Assembly (NCBI GenBank): GCA_023715865.1 | Contig: JAMBOW010000001.1 | Coordinates: 744,001 to 808,000 of the forward strand | Direction: 5' to 3' | DNA length: 64,000 nucleotides | From: Neobacillus mesonae | Lineage (GTDB): Bacteria > Bacillota > Bacilli > Paenibacillales > Paenibacillaceae | In this document: one piece after another, positions 1 to 8,908 of the stretch | Numbering within the stretch: position 1 is the stretch's first letter | Layout of the letters: each line of letters begins with the position of its first letter | The notes under the pieces: generated by a model | What the model saw: the letters and a program-made list of their open reading frames with translations, nothing else | What the model was told of the DNA's origin: nothing | Databases searched by the model: none | Translations under genes and position numbers: made by a program

Positions 1-926
1 GAAGGCCATCGTTCCATCTGTTCAAATCGCTGCCTTGACAGTTCTGGAACCCGAAAACCACGAGGTTGCCCGATCGGTTCCAGTCCTTGCAGCGCTTCAT
101 TCAATAATGGGTTCCCTAGTTGCCGAATTTCTTGTTCGAATAATGCCGGGTCGGTGGAGGGATATCGACCGTTCAAATTCCAGAGTACCATTTCTGCTAT
201 ATCGTTTTCAATGATCGAAAAAGCGCCTGCATGTGACGCTGCGAGAGGATCGCCTTCCATGCGAATCCCATCCAGCTTTTCCTTGCGACCTCCAGGGATG
301 CGATAACGTCGTGTGCTGTACCCCAGAGATACTTTTAATCGCTCAGCTTGCGGAACTTCATACCCGAGCTCGGATAGCCATTGAACGGTTTTGGAGAAAC
401 GGCCGCTAGTGTCGATGACAAGGTCTGCCGACATCGTTAACTGCTGACGTTCACCCGAGGTACGCTCCCTGACAACAATGCCTGTTACTCGTGAATGATC
501 TTCTGTTGTTTGAAGATGAATCACATCATTCGAGCCAAGCAAAAGAACATTATCGATACCCTGAATATAGCTGCGCATGACCCATTCGAACAGGGCTCTG
601 CTGAATGACGCATCGTGATTTTGTTCGATTGCGATCATCCGGCCGTAAGGGCTGAAAAGATGCGTGGTCTTCCCAAGCGTGGGGTGAGCTCCATTGTTGA
701 TTAATTCATTAATAAATCCAGGGAATAAACGGTTTAGAATAATTCTGCTGCGAGGCGTAAGTCGGTGGGGCTGGAAAGCCTGAGGTGTTCCGGGACGGTT
801 TTCAGGCTCTTCAGGAAAAGCGTCTCGGTCCACAATGATAACCTCGACATATAATCCAGACAGTACTTTAGCTGCCAGCAGCCCGGCGATGCCGCCACCA
901 ATAATAATAGCGCGTTCCGTGTTCAT
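1..926 (-). CDS. FAD-dependent oxidoreductase/monooxygenase, C-terminus outside window
   Basis: The reading frame runs leftwards from ATG at 926, preceded by a TAGGAGG ribosome binding site, and leaves the window without a stop (about 308 residues visible). Residues 5-20 form a Rossmann dinucleotide motif (AIIIGGGIAGLLAAK), followed by an acidic residue at the end of beta-2 (IIVDRD), as in FAD-binding hydroxylases of the 2-polyprenyl-6-methoxyphenol hydroxylase type. A later DLVIDTSGRFSKT segment matches the second FAD contact region of this family. The substrate cannot be told. It faces away from the next gene and has its own promoter region in the interval to its right. Confidence 0.8.
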   Translation of the reverse strand, partial: MNTERAIIIGGGIAGLLAAKVLSGLYVEVIIVDRDAFPEEPENRPGTPQAFQPHRLTPRSRIILNRLFPGFINELINNGAHPTLGKTTHLFSPYGRMIAIEQNHDASFSRALFEWVMRSYIQGIDNVLLLGSNDVIHLQTTEDHSRVTGIVVRERTSGERQQLTMSADLVIDTSGRFSKTVQWLSELGYEVPQAERLKVSLGYSTRRYRIPGGRKEKLDGIRMEGDPLAASHAGAFSIIENDIAEMVLWNLNGRYPSTDPALFEQEIRQLGNPLLNEALQGLEPIGQPRGFRVPELSRQRFEQMERWP

Positions 927-1691
927 AAATTCATTCCTCCTATTTTAAAATTTAGAATGATATTTCAAAGAAATGTCGAAATGGGCCTTGGTCCTATCGA
1001 ACGGAGTAAAAATGGACGCGTGAGTATTAATTTCATGAAATTACCTCCTTTCAAAAATGCTGAGTACAAGTAAAGTAATCCTGAAAAAGCTAAAAAGAAA
1101 GATTGAATTTTTGAGAATGAATGGTTCATTCATAAAATATGGTATTTATTTCGTATTGTCAATCCCTTCGAGAACTTTGGAGAGAATATGTAATTATCTA
1201 CGAGATAATACACGATCAGTTTGTAGTACAGGTATTTGGTGGGGGGGGGAAATACAAGATAGCATCAGTGTCACTCGTAGGCATGTTGAAGATCATCCTC
1301 AATGAATGATGTTGCTGAAGCGAGAGTGGGTCTGTGTTGGCTTTTGTGAGGCAAGGCAGGAAGATGTGTCTTTACGTTATAGGCATTGTGTCGGTGATCT
1401 AGAAATGGAGGGTGGGGAGGCACCACGCTTACCTCTCATAGACTTGGGAACAAGGTAAGCACATCCGTCGCCCTTCTATGAGTAAGATTTGAGCCGTTGC
1501 GAGAGATGCAGCTAAAGGGAAGGATTCTTTTAATATGTGCTAATATTGTAGAGAGCTACTTCTAATTCATGGAACATATGATTCATTAAGAACTTAAAAT
1601 TATTAGAAAATCCCTTTATATATTGTAAAAAAATAATAGGTATGAAAGTCTATGTTTGATAATTCGTATAAAGTTTAGAGGGGGATTTAAT
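927..1691. other. Intergenic stretch without a convincing gene
   Basis: The stretch holds short open frames (for example 1057-1305 and about 1306-1461) whose composition and lack of family resemblance do not support coding. At 1117-1133 there is an inverted repeat, ATGAAT-GGTTC-ATTCAT, of the size used by TetR-type repressors, and a run of nine G residues lies near 1240. The rest shows nothing I can name; it may be decayed coding sequence. Confidence 0.4.
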
Positions 1692-2120
1692 ATGATGTTT
1701 CGTTCGAAAATAGACAACTTTTTTGTAGTGACTATATCCATCACGTTATTAGTATTACTTGCTGTATTTATAATCCCTCTGAGTGTAGATAACGAAAGAT
1801 CAATTATTGAAACAATTGTTGTACTGTCCCTTTGTGCTTTATCAGTTGGGTTTATTTTATGGTCTGCATTTTCTATTAAATATGTTTTCTATCAAGACCA
1901 TTTATTTGTTAAAGGTGGACCCTTTAGAAGTCGTATTTCCTATGAAGAAATAACAAGAATATCGACTACAAAAGAAATATTTACAGGTTATCGGCTGTTA
2001 TCTTCAAAAGATGGAATTGAAATTTTCTACAAATCTTCTTCTTGGGGTAGTGTGAAAATTTCGCCTAGTGACATTGAACGTTTCATTTCTGAAATAAAGT
2101 TGTCCGAACGTACAACTTGA
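1692..2120 (+). CDS. Small membrane protein with bacterial PH-like (bPH_4) domain
   Basis: A protein of 142 residues with two membrane segments (about residues 9-29 and 37-58), then a short cytoplasmic beta-rich domain containing RSRISYEEITRIS and ending VKISPSDIERFISEIK. This is the layout of the bPH_4 (PF06713-like) proteins common in Bacilli, whose function is largely unknown. The start at 1692 is chosen because GAGGGGG lies just upstream; the in-frame ATG at 1656 has no ribosome binding site. A strong terminator follows 40 bases after the stop, so it is monocistronic. Confidence 0.75.
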   Translation: MMFRSKIDNFFVVTISITLLVLLAVFIIPLSVDNERSIIETIVVLSLCALSVGFILWSAFSIKYVFYQDHLFVKGGPFRSRISYEEITRISTTKEIFTGYRLLSSKDGIEIFYKSSSWGSVKISPSDIERFISEIKLSERTT

Positions 2121-2158
2121 TAAATAATCTTTTAAAATACATAGATTTCTACATGAGT

Positions 2159-2192
2159 AAAAAGGACTTCAGAATATGAAGTCCTTTTTTAG
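2159..2192 (+). terminator. Rho-independent terminator after the PH-domain gene
   Basis: A ten-base stem AAAGGACTTC / GAAGTCCTTT with a seven-base loop is followed by a run of T. Confidence 0.85.
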
Positions 2193-2456
2193 CATTTTAT
2201 CAACATAAATGATTAACAGAGTCTTCTATTTAAACAATTTCCTTTATGATCTTAAATATATCAAATCACATTAATTTTAAACATTCTTCAGGTGGTCATC
2301 CGGTATGAGTAGAATGACAAAATAACTCCTTATGATGTAGTTAAGCAGGATATTCCAATCGTTTCTCGAATATTTTCTGAGTTGGATAATTTTATAAACT
2401 TTGTGAATATAACGTTATCTGAAATACGTAATGATTTTTTTGAAGGGATGGTTAAA

Positions 2457-3050
2457 TTGAAGCAAGGGATATTAGTTTTTCTAAATGGAACTTCAAGTTC
2501 TGGAAAGACTTCCATATCGACTGAATTGTTAAATCAGAAAGAGATTCCTTTTTATCATTTATCAATTGATGATTTTTTTAATAATTACAATGACTTTGTT
2601 AATAATAAATTTCCAGATGAACCTCCAAGAGAAATAGATCATCAAGTTGTCTCACAAATAGTTGATGATTCCATAGTCTCAGTGTACCATTCGACAATTA
2701 AATTGTTATCCGTATTGGGTTTTAATGTAATAGTAGATAGCATAATCGCTAGTGACAAGAGTTTTAATGAGTTTCTTGATCAATTTTTCGATCATCCTAC
2801 GATATTTATAGGTGTAATATGCTCGAAAGAAGAACTCATAAGAAGAGAGCAAACAAGAGGAGATAGACAGATTGGACTAGCAGCTTCACAGTTTAGCAAA
2901 GTATATTGCTTTGATGAATATGACCTTGAAGTAAATACGGAAGAGATGAATCCAACAGAATGTGCCGAAAGAATATTAAGTTTTATTAAGTCCAATAAGG
3001 AATACTCGGTATTTAAGAAATTACGTAAAAGAAATGTTAGTGTTTCCTAG
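2457..3050 (+). CDS. P-loop kinase, chloramphenicol phosphotransferase-like
   Basis: A nucleotide-binding protein of about 198 residues. The Walker A motif GTSSSGKT lies at residues 11-18, and the fold continues with HLSIDDFF and a C-terminal REQTRGDRQIGLAASQ segment typical of the chloramphenicol phosphotransferase-like kinases. The start is uncertain. TTG at 2457 has GAAGGG nine bases upstream; ATG at 2448 abuts that site; an earlier TTG at 2382 has no ribosome binding site. The frame stays open upstream to 2313, so the 5' end could derive from a longer or truncated ancestor. Whether it acts on an antibiotic or another small hydroxylated compound is unknown. Confidence 0.7.
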   Translation: MKQGILVFLNGTSSSGKTSISTELLNQKEIPFYHLSIDDFFNNYNDFVNNKFPDEPPREIDHQVVSQIVDDSIVSVYHSTIKLLSVLGFNVIVDSIIASDKSFNEFLDQFFDHPTIFIGVICSKEELIRREQTRGDRQIGLAASQFSKVYCFDEYDLEVNTEEMNPTECAERILSFIKSNKEYSVFKKLRKRNVSVS

Positions 3051-3080
3051 ATGGCGTATCCGTCAAACAACACCATATTC

Positions 3081-3121
3081 AAAATAACCCCCAATCAAAT
3101 AATTTGATTGGGGGTTATTTT
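3081..3121. terminator. Strong bidirectional terminator
   Basis: A nearly perfect hairpin of about 20 base pairs, with AATAACCCCCAATCAAA in the left arm, ends in TTATTTTGTTT. It ends the P-loop kinase transcript. Confidence 0.9.
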
Positions 3122-3127
3122 GTTTCT

Positions 3128-3222
3128 GTCGGGGGACACGAACATAGTCCGGTTACCGAATAGATAAGTATCTAACTATATTTCCATGCAAATTCATTTA
3201 GTTAATGGGCAGGATATTTCCA
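3128..3222. repeat. Truncated HR element followed by a PR palindrome
   Basis: Bases 3128-3180 match the right-hand end of the HR element seen complete at 49837-49990 (GGGGGACA.GAACATAGTCC, then .GATTAGATAA..ATCTAACT), lacking its two hairpins. It is followed at 3198-3220 by a degenerate PR copy with the GGGCAGGATA core. The remaining sequence to 3534 contains no gene I can support. Confidence 0.6.
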
Positions 3223-3534
3223 ATATGTGGTGTATATGATTTGATGACATTATCAAAGCGGAGGTCAAGAATGACCTGAGGCAAGAAATTTAAAATCGGC
3301 TGTGTTTGCAAACAAAGAAGCAGATTTTCTATGAATTATTTGTCCATCATGAAGTCCGGCGTAGTTAGGTTAATTGAATGTAATGATCTCAGCGTTGATT
3401 AATTCAGCCCTTACGCGGTCTATTACTGACCTGTATCTTTTATGATTTTATAATTATCTTGTGTTCTTGGGGCAAACTGTACCGTTCGAATCTTTAGTTG
3501 GTTAGGTCAAATATCTAATAAATGAGGTGCGAGA

Positions 3535-4005
3535 ATGGAAATAAGAAAATACCAATATGGAGAAGAGTCTCAATTGAGGGAGGTATTCGTCTCATCAATC
3601 AGAGAGAATGCCAAAAATGATTATAGTGCACAGCAATTGGAAGCGTGGGCTCCTGATCATATAAATTCAGAAGCATGGAAAGATCGAATTAAAAACATTA
3701 ATCCATATGTTGTAATCGATGGAAGTGAGATATTGGGGTATGCGGATCTCCAAGACACTGGCTACATAGATCATTTCTTTGTGCGTGGTGGACATGCCGG
3801 TAAAGGCATTGGAAAGCTGCTGATGAAGCATATTCTAAAAGAAGCGAAAGAAAAAAAACTTTTACAATTAACCTCACACGTCAGTTTGACTGCACAGGAT
3901 TTCTATAGAAAATTCGGTTTTGACATTGTTGAACGTAAGAAAGTGCTAAAAAGAGGAATAGAATTAGAAAATGCATTAATGAGGAAGCGACTTACTGATA
4001 GTTAA
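3535..4005 (+). CDS. GNAT-family N-acetyltransferase
   Basis: A 156-residue acetyltransferase of the YafP-like GNAT group. The acetyl-CoA pyrophosphate-binding motif is VRGGHAGKGIGKLLMKHI (about residues 83-100), followed by the C-terminal SLTAQDFYRKFGFDIVERK segment of the fold. GAGGTG sits eight bases before the ATG. The acceptor substrate is not predictable. Its last codons abut a truncated beta-lactamase-family gene, so its 3' end sits at a rearrangement joint. Confidence 0.85.
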   Translation: MEIRKYQYGEESQLREVFVSSIRENAKNDYSAQQLEAWAPDHINSEAWKDRIKNINPYVVIDGSEILGYADLQDTGYIDHFFVRGGHAGKGIGKLLMKHILKEAKEKKLLQLTSHVSLTAQDFYRKFGFDIVERKKVLKRGIELENALMRKRLTDS

Positions 4006-4696
4006 TCCCGAGCAAGATTTAACTGCTTTTTTATCTAATGCTGACTACACGGATAGCATTGGTTCGTTTGGATATTCCAATATCGGTGTCGCCATACTCG
4101 GAAACATTCTATGTAAGGTGTCAGGAAGCAAGTATGACGAACTGTTAAAAAAATATATAACGAGTCCATTAAATATGAATGAGACAGCCGTTATGCTTGA
4201 TTCAGAACAAGATGGCAGGTTTTTGAATGGACATGCTTCAACAGGGAAAAGAGTCCCTCATTGGGATCTTTCTATACATGAAGGAGCTGGGGGGATTAAG
4301 TCATCTGTTAGCGATATGAGTTTATTTGTCCAAGCCAATCTAAATGATGATAATCCAATAGCCTCTACACTACAAAAAAGTCATCTCCCTATATGGATCG
4401 GAAATTCAAACCGTTATTTTGGCTGGGGTGAGGATAAACTTCTAGATAAAGGTATCCTCTGGCACAACGGGGGCACAGCTGGTTTTAATAGTTATCTAGC
4501 TTTCAACAAGGAACTCCGTGTAGGGGTTGTATTGCTATCAAACTATTCTTTTTTCTCGAATTCTCTTATGGATTATTATTTTGCTCAATTAATAAAATGG
4601 ATTACTAAAAAAGAGCCTTCTCAAGGAACTATGATAGACTCTACAGGTAAAAAAATATTTGAAGCAATCATATGTAGAGAAAAGTCATTAAAGTAA
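4001..4696 (+). pseudogene. 5'-truncated serine hydrolase (beta-lactamase family)
   Basis: The frame beginning at 4001 encodes the C-terminal two-thirds of a class C beta-lactamase/penicillin-binding-like esterase: the YSN motif (GSFGYSNIG) near the start and the HNGGTAGF motif (KTG-box equivalent) further on. The N-terminal part carrying the catalytic Ser-x-x-Lys is absent, replaced by the end of the acetyltransferase gene. A GTG at 4118 could start a 192-residue product, but it would lack both the nucleophile and the tyrosine motif, so I call it a remnant. Confidence 0.8.
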
Positions 4697-4750
4697 CGGA
4701 GACGTGAAGAATATTTGTATATATTGAGGGCAAGCGGGGTACATAGAAAG

Positions 4751-4779
4751 GTTAAGCTAACGGGAAACGTTAGATAAAC
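4751..4779. repeat. PR palindrome copy
   Basis: GTTAAGCTAACG-GGAAA-CGTTAGATAAAC: the core CTAACG/CGTTAG pairs perfectly around a GGAAA loop. It lies after the beta-lactamase remnant. Confidence 0.8.
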
Positions 4780-4868
4780 AATGACATAACTGCTGTCAGG
4801 TTTCGGTTTCTATTATATGGGGATGGTATCAGCGTATCTACGACTCGTAAACCCATGGATATAAATGT

Positions 4869-4900
4869 AAGAACCCTCTAATTTAGAGAGTTCTTTTCTC
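4869..4900. terminator. Convergent terminator
   Basis: A hairpin pairs AAGAAC and CTCTAA with TTAGAG and TTCTT, followed by a T-rich stretch. It lies between the + strand beta-lactamase remnant and the end of the leftward ArsR operon. Confidence 0.65.
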
Positions 4901-4926
4901 TGTGATTATGATTGCCATTGGAATGG

Positions 4927-5235
4927 CTAATTTTGTTCGTTGTCAAGAAGCTCCAGCGCATCAAGCTTATCGGACCAGAAATGACGGTACAATTCCAGCC
5001 AAGCGTCGATTTCTCGGAGCGGCTTAGGGCTAATGGAATAGATGTTTTTCTGGGCGTCAGATCGCACGTTTACTAATCCGGCTTCCCGTAATATCCGGAG
5101 ATGTTTGGAAACTCCGGGTTGACTCAATTGACTCTCCTCGACCAGTTCCCCGACGGACCGCTCGCGAACTCGTAGGAGATCCAGCATAAAACGCCTGTGA
5201 GGCTCTGCCAAGACCTCGAAAATATCCATGTTCAT
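4927..5235 (-). CDS. ArsR-family transcriptional regulator
   Basis: A 102-residue winged-helix repressor with the ArsR signature ELVEESQLSQPGVSKHLRILREAGLV in its recognition region. It has no cysteine metal-site motif, so it belongs to the metal-independent SdpR/PadR-like ArsR group often paired with AHSA1/SRPBCC proteins. It is third in a leftward operon, 20 bases after the second SRPBCC gene. ATG at 5235 follows GGAG; a GTG lies one codon earlier. It probably autoregulates the operon through the dyad in the promoter at 6311-6339. Confidence 0.85.
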   Translation of the reverse strand: MNMDIFEVLAEPHRRFMLDLLRVRERSVGELVEESQLSQPGVSKHLRILREAGLVNVRSDAQKNIYSISPKPLREIDAWLELYRHFWSDKLDALELLDNEQN

Positions 5236-5255
5236 CACTGCTCCATCTGTTTTCC

Positions 5256-5771
5256 TTAATGCTTTGCTATGAAGTTATTCGTTCGTTTCACGTATTCATC
5301 GGTCATTGTTTTGTCTAGATAGTGTCTGGGTACTGCGCCGTATGTGATTCCATACTCCAGATAATATTTCAGAAGGGTCAGCGCTTCCCCCCAACCGACA
5401 GCGCAATCTCCGAATGCCTTTAGATCCTGCTCTGATCGAGTATATCCCGACTCCAGCACAGTAACCATGGTTCCCTCACCCAAGCTCGTTAATGTGAACG
5501 AAATGGTCGTTGTGGATTCCCCCGGTGTCCATTGGAATACAAATTTCTCGCCTACGAGAGCCTCCAATACGGTTCCGCCATCCTCCAGCGTAATATGGTC
5601 CGGTCCAAAATCTTTAAAACGAAGATGAATATGTCCGCCCGCTCTTGCGTCAACCGTTGTACCCTGGGTAAACCATGCGTCCCAGCCTTCACCCGTAGTA
5701 AGCGTCTCATACACGACAGTCGGTGAGACATTAACGAATGTCCGATGCTGAATCATGAGCAAGTCGTTCAT
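5256..5771 (-). CDS. SRPBCC/AHSA1-family protein
   Basis: A 171-residue START-like fold protein: an early VSPTVVYETLTTGEGWDAWFT segment, a central beta-sheet (HIHLRFKDFGPDHITLEDGGTV) and a C-terminal helix with GWGEALTLLKYYLEYG. These are hallmarks of activator-of-Hsp90-like SRPBCC proteins that bind hydrophobic ligands. GGAGG lies seven bases before the ATG. Its start overlaps the upstream gene's stop by four bases (ATGA), showing translational coupling. Confidence 0.85.
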   Translation of the reverse strand: MNDLLMIQHRTFVNVSPTVVYETLTTGEGWDAWFTQGTTVDARAGGHIHLRFKDFGPDHITLEDGGTVLEALVGEKFVFQWTPGESTTTISFTLTSLGEGTMVTVLESGYTRSEQDLKAFGDCAVGWGEALTLLKYYLEYGITYGAVPRHYLDKTMTDEYVKRTNNFIAKH

Positions 5772-6265
5772 ACGTCTCCTCCTTTTAAACTCATTTTGGA
5801 ATCATAATAATTGCGAAATTCTTTCACTCGTTCCCAAGGAAAGTCGATAAGCCTGTCTTGAAGAATCTGATCCAGCACATCCAGGTGCACATGCCACCCT
5901 GCGAGAAATCCGGAGATCATTGAAGCCTCATTGAACGTGTGGGTAAGATGTACCCTGCATCCTTCACCTTCCTCTCGCAGCTTCCAACGTACTACGGAGT
6001 CACCGGAAGCCTGTTCAACCCACGTAAACGCAAGCTCATAGGGAGGATTGATTTGAAGGAATTCTCCATTTACAATATCCCCATTTTCCCAACGTAACGT
6101 AATCTTACCACCCACAATCAGTTCGAACTCAGCCTGTGCGGTTAGCCAATCCGCGATACGTTCAGGCGTGGTAATGGCCTGCCATACTTTTTCCATGGGG
6201 TGTTTTAGATAGCGTTCAAAACTTATGATGCGGACTCCATTCAATTCTTTAAGCATGCCATCCAT
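5768..6265 (-). CDS. SRPBCC/AHSA1-family protein, first gene of operon
   Basis: A second, distantly related AHSA1-like protein (165 residues) with KHPMEKVWQAITTPERIADWL at the N-terminus and AGWHVHLDVLDQIL near the C-terminal helix. The ATG at 6265 is preferred because GGAGG lies 11 bases upstream; a longer TTG start at 6283 would overlap that site. Ligand unknown. Two SRPBCC paralogues with their ArsR regulator form one unit. Confidence 0.85.
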   Translation of the reverse strand: MDGMLKELNGVRIISFERYLKHPMEKVWQAITTPERIADWLTAQAEFELIVGGKITLRWENGDIVNGEFLQINPPYELAFTWVEQASGDSVVRWKLREEGEGCRVHLTHTFNEASMISGFLAGWHVHLDVLDQILQDRLIDFPWERVKEFRNYYDSKMSLKGGDV

Positions 6266-6310
6266 GTGATGATCATCCTCCAACTTTGTTTTTTTGAATG
6301 TCCTGAATTT

Positions 6311-6339
6311 ATATTACCTTATGGTTATATAACTGTAAA
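6311..6339 (-). promoter_or_regulatory. SigA-type promoter with embedded dyad for the SRPBCC-ArsR operon
   Basis: On the minus strand TTTACA (6334-6339) and TAATAT (6311-6316) are separated by exactly 17 bases. A dyad, TATTACC-TTAT-GGTTATA (6312-6329, one mismatch), overlaps the -10 and spacer. That is a fitting place for an ArsR-type repressor to block polymerase. Confidence 0.7.
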
Positions 6340-6441
6340 GCAATAATAAGATTTTATAAAACCACCTCCTATTTTTAATAGAACTCAAACACATTCTTAA
6401 GCCAAGTAATGCTGAATGTCCTTACACAGCGCCGATGAGCC

Positions 6442-6463
6442 GCTAACGAGCAGGTTAGTTGAA
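6442..6463. repeat. PR palindrome copy
   Basis: GCTAAC-GAGCAG-GTTAGTTGAA, with a five-base core stem. The 6340-6610 interval around it shows no gene. Confidence 0.75.
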
Positions 6464-6610
6464 TATGATAATCAAGCTTTATCTTTTAGAGATTGGATGT
6501 AATTAATATCGCCAACTTTTTTGGTAGCCTATGTCAATATTGGCTTAACCCAAAAAAAGAATAAAAGGATTGGAATTAAGTGTTATAAATAGTTATAGGG
6601 GAGGTGGAGA

Positions 6611-6799
6611 GTGAATTTATTATTTTGGATTACTTTTGCTTTCATCATCATCGGATCTGTTATTCTTGCTTTTATAAGAAGAAATGTGAAAAGTAAGAAA
6701 ATTACATCCCCCAAAACTATAGTTTGGTTTATAGTGGGGACCACAGTTTGGGGGATAACTAGTATCTTTCTTGTTGTGAGGTTGTTTGGTGCAATTTAG
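6611..6799 (+). CDS. Small two-helix membrane protein, unknown function
   Basis: A 62-residue protein starting at GTG with GGGAGGTGGAGA just upstream. It has two hydrophobic segments (residues 3-22 and 38-59) separated by a basic loop (RRNVKSKK). I do not recognise the family. Confidence 0.5.
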   Translation: MNLLFWITFAFIIIGSVILAFIRRNVKSKKITSPKTIVWFIVGTTVWGITSIFLVVRLFGAI

Positions 6800-6868
6800 T
6801 GGGTTTTGACAATGGTATTAGGGAGAAGTATTTCATTTTGGTGAAGGAATGTACTTATACTATCAGGT

Positions 6869-6913
6869 CCGTTAGTTGAATATCGGAGACAGCATAAAAG
6901 CTGTCTCTTTTTT
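6869..6913 (+). terminator. Half PR copy plus terminator
   Basis: CCGTTAGTTGAA (right half of the PR palindrome, 6869-6880) directly precedes the hairpin GAGACAGC/GCTGTCTC (6886-6907) with a T tract. Confidence 0.8.
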
Positions 6914-6996
6914 ACCATTAGCAACAATCTTTACGAACAGAGCCAAATTTAAATTAACACCAGTTTCATAAATTAAATTAGAAAGAGTTGTAAACT

Positions 6997-7473
6997 ATGA
7001 GCAGAGTAAATTATGAAGTTCCATTAAGATGTAGTGGTATTGCAGTAGTGCTACTTAAAAACACACCTCGTGGTCACAAAGTGCTGTTATTAGAACGGGC
7101 TAGTTCAGTATTGAGTGGTATTTGGTGTTATATTGGTGGTGCTATTGAGGAAGGGGAAACGGCTTGGGAAGCTGCGATAAGAGAAATTCGTGAAGAAACT
7201 GGTATTACAACTGTTTCCTTGTTCACTTCAAATAAGTTTGATCAATTCTATTCAGCAAAAGAAAATTATATTTATATAGCGCCAGTATTTGTGGGATATG
7301 TGGATGATGATCAAGATGTGATTTTAAACAATGAACATAGTAAATACGAATGGTTGACATTTAATGAAGCAATTGAAAGAGTTACATTACCGGGAAATGA
7401 CGAAGTCTTAGAGTTTATCGAGAAGCATTTTGCAAGCAATTATCCTTTAGAATGGTTACGTGTAGGGATATAA
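6997..7473 (+). CDS. Nudix hydrolase
   Basis: A 158-residue protein with a complete Nudix box: G48, E54 and REIREETGI at residues 62-70, fitting Gx5Ex7REUxEExGU. The three acidic residues that bind magnesium are present. It resembles dihydroneopterin-triphosphate/dATP pyrophosphatase-like Nudix enzymes (N-terminal SGIAVVLLK, later SKYEWLTFNEAIERV), but the nucleotide substrate cannot be assigned. The ribosome binding site (AGAAAGAG) is moderate. Confidence 0.9.
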   Translation: MSRVNYEVPLRCSGIAVVLLKNTPRGHKVLLLERASSVLSGIWCYIGGAIEEGETAWEAAIREIREETGITTVSLFTSNKFDQFYSAKENYIYIAPVFVGYVDDDQDVILNNEHSKYEWLTFNEAIERVTLPGNDEVLEFIEKHFASNYPLEWLRVGI

Positions 7474-7562
7474 TTAACGGCGATCCTGTTAATTATGGAA
7501 AATGAAATACCTTTAAATGTTCATGGTGAAACAGAGTACAGCTTATCAAGTAAAATAATTCA

Positions 7563-7586
7563 TTAAGCTAATGGTTAGGTTAGTAT
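7563..7586. repeat. PR palindrome copy (degenerate)
   Basis: TTAAGCTAATGG-TTAGGTTAGTATAG lies after the Nudix gene; the left half is well conserved. Confidence 0.6.
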
Positions 7587-7664
7587 AGATAGCTTCTTTC
7601 CGTTATTATTAGATAAGTAAGGGACACTAAGAATAATATATTATTCGAATTGGGGGACTAAGAA

Positions 7665-8087
7665 ATGATTCAATCCATTGTACATATCGCTTTGGTTGTT
7701 AAAGATTATGATGAAGCGATAGAATTCTATACGAAAAGGCTGAAATTCACATTAGTTGAAGATGTTTATCAACCAGAGCAAGATAAGCGATGGGTAGTTG
7801 TTTCTCCTCCTGGTTCTGTCGGTACCACAATTTTACTCGCTAGAGCATCAACACCTGAACAAGAACAGTTTATTGGTAACCAAACAGGTGGTCGGGTATT
7901 TCTATTTCTAAATACCGACGACTTTTGGAGAGATTATAATGAAATGGTCTCCAAGGGAATAGAATTTGTTAGAGACCCTAAAGAACAATCTTACGGAATG
8001 GTTGCTGTGTTTAAAGATTTATATGGGAACTTGTGGGACCTGCTAGAAATAAATGAGGATCATCCAATTTCCAAGCAAGTTAAGTGA
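7665..8087 (+). CDS. VOC-family (glyoxalase/bleomycin-resistance-like) protein
   Basis: A 140-residue single-gene VOC protein made of two beta-alpha-beta-beta-beta modules. It starts IVHIALVVKDYDEAIEFYTKRLKF (His at residue 7 is a candidate metal ligand) and ends VFKDLYGNLWDLLEI (Glu ligand). TTGGGGGA precedes the ATG. Function is not determined; the family includes isomerases, dioxygenases and antibiotic-binding proteins. Confidence 0.88.
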   Translation: MIQSIVHIALVVKDYDEAIEFYTKRLKFTLVEDVYQPEQDKRWVVVSPPGSVGTTILLARASTPEQEQFIGNQTGGRVFLFLNTDDFWRDYNEMVSKGIEFVRDPKEQSYGMVAVFKDLYGNLWDLLEINEDHPISKQVK

Positions 8088-8163
8088 GTTCTTATAGACT
8101 TTTCCACTAGAGATGAATCGGAGATTGAATGTTTTTGGTAGTTGAAAATAGATATTTGAAAAG

Positions 8164-8190
8164 GCGAGGCCAAACCAGGTCTCGCTTTTT
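8164..8190 (+). terminator. Terminator after the VOC gene
   Basis: GCGAG..CTCGC stem with an imperfect inner part, followed by TTTTT. Confidence 0.75.
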
Positions 8191-8362
8191 ATTATTCGAT
8201 TAATATCATCATTTAATATAGTGAGTTTGCATCGTTATAATTTCGTCATGACAAGTCATTCATTTTGAATGAAAATATCTTTCTCTGAACTCTAAAAAAA
8301 AGTGAATAAAATCTGACGCTACTTTGTCTATAATATATCCCAACAAGAAAGGAGTGCCAGAA

Positions 8363-8908
8363 GTGACCGAACATGAACTATTCCATACGTACAACAAAGA
8401 TGTGTATCGCACATGTCTGTATATGCTCAAGAACATTCAGGATGCAGAGGATGTGTGTCATGATGTGTTTGTTACCGTGTTCCGCCAGGACTGGAGAAAT
8501 GTGACGCACCTAAGGACCTGGATCATGCGTATCGCCATGAACCATTGTCTGAACATTATTCGAAAAAACAAAGTTAAGAATGAAAAACAAAACAAAATAC
8601 AATTGCTGCATAAACAAGAAGTTCTATCGAATGATCCGGTGGACACCATCGTAATGGCTAAGCTCTCTTTTGCTGAACTGGAGCAACAGCTGCAGAAATT
8701 ACCGGACAAGCTTCTTAGCGTTATGACTCTGAGGTATATTGGTGATCTTTCCATATCTGAGATTGCAGAGACTCTAGGCATTCGCCAGGCTACAGTTCGG
8801 ACAAGGTTACATAAAGCTCTTAAACTGATGCGAAAAAAACTGGAAATCTACGAAAAGGTTAAAATGAGAGGAGACAACACTTATGAAATCAGTAGAATAC
8901 AAGGTTAA
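8363..8908 (+). CDS. RNA polymerase sigma factor, sigma-70/ECF family
   Basis: A 181-residue sigma factor. Region 2 is seen in TYNKDVYRTCLYMLKNIQDAEDV and TWIMRIAMNHCLNIIRK; region 4 is seen in LPDKLLSVMTLRYIGDLSISEIAETLGIRQATVRTRLHKALKLMRKKL. GTG at 8363 is chosen because AAGGAG lies eight bases upstream. A perfect TATAAT at 8329-8334 sits immediately before and fits its own promoter. The frame overlaps the next gene by 26 bases, so the two are co-expressed. Confidence 0.92.
   Translation: MTEHELFHTYNKDVYRTCLYMLKNIQDAEDVCHDVFVTVFRQDWRNVTHLRTWIMRIAMNHCLNIIRKNKVKNEKQNKIQLLHKQEVLSNDPVDTIVMAKLSFAELEQQLQKLPDKLLSVMTLRYIGDLSISEIAETLGIRQATVRTRLHKALKLMRKKLEIYEKVKMRGDNTYEISRIQG

Noticed and set aside
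1057..1305. 82-codon open frame as a gene
   Set aside because: No ribosome binding site, no recognisable family, unusual composition including a poly-G run, and a TetR-type inverted repeat inside it.
2382..2456. TTG start at 2382 for the P-loop kinase
   Set aside because: No ribosome binding site precedes it; TTG at 2457 has GAAGGG at proper spacing and places Walker A at the usual distance from the N-terminus.
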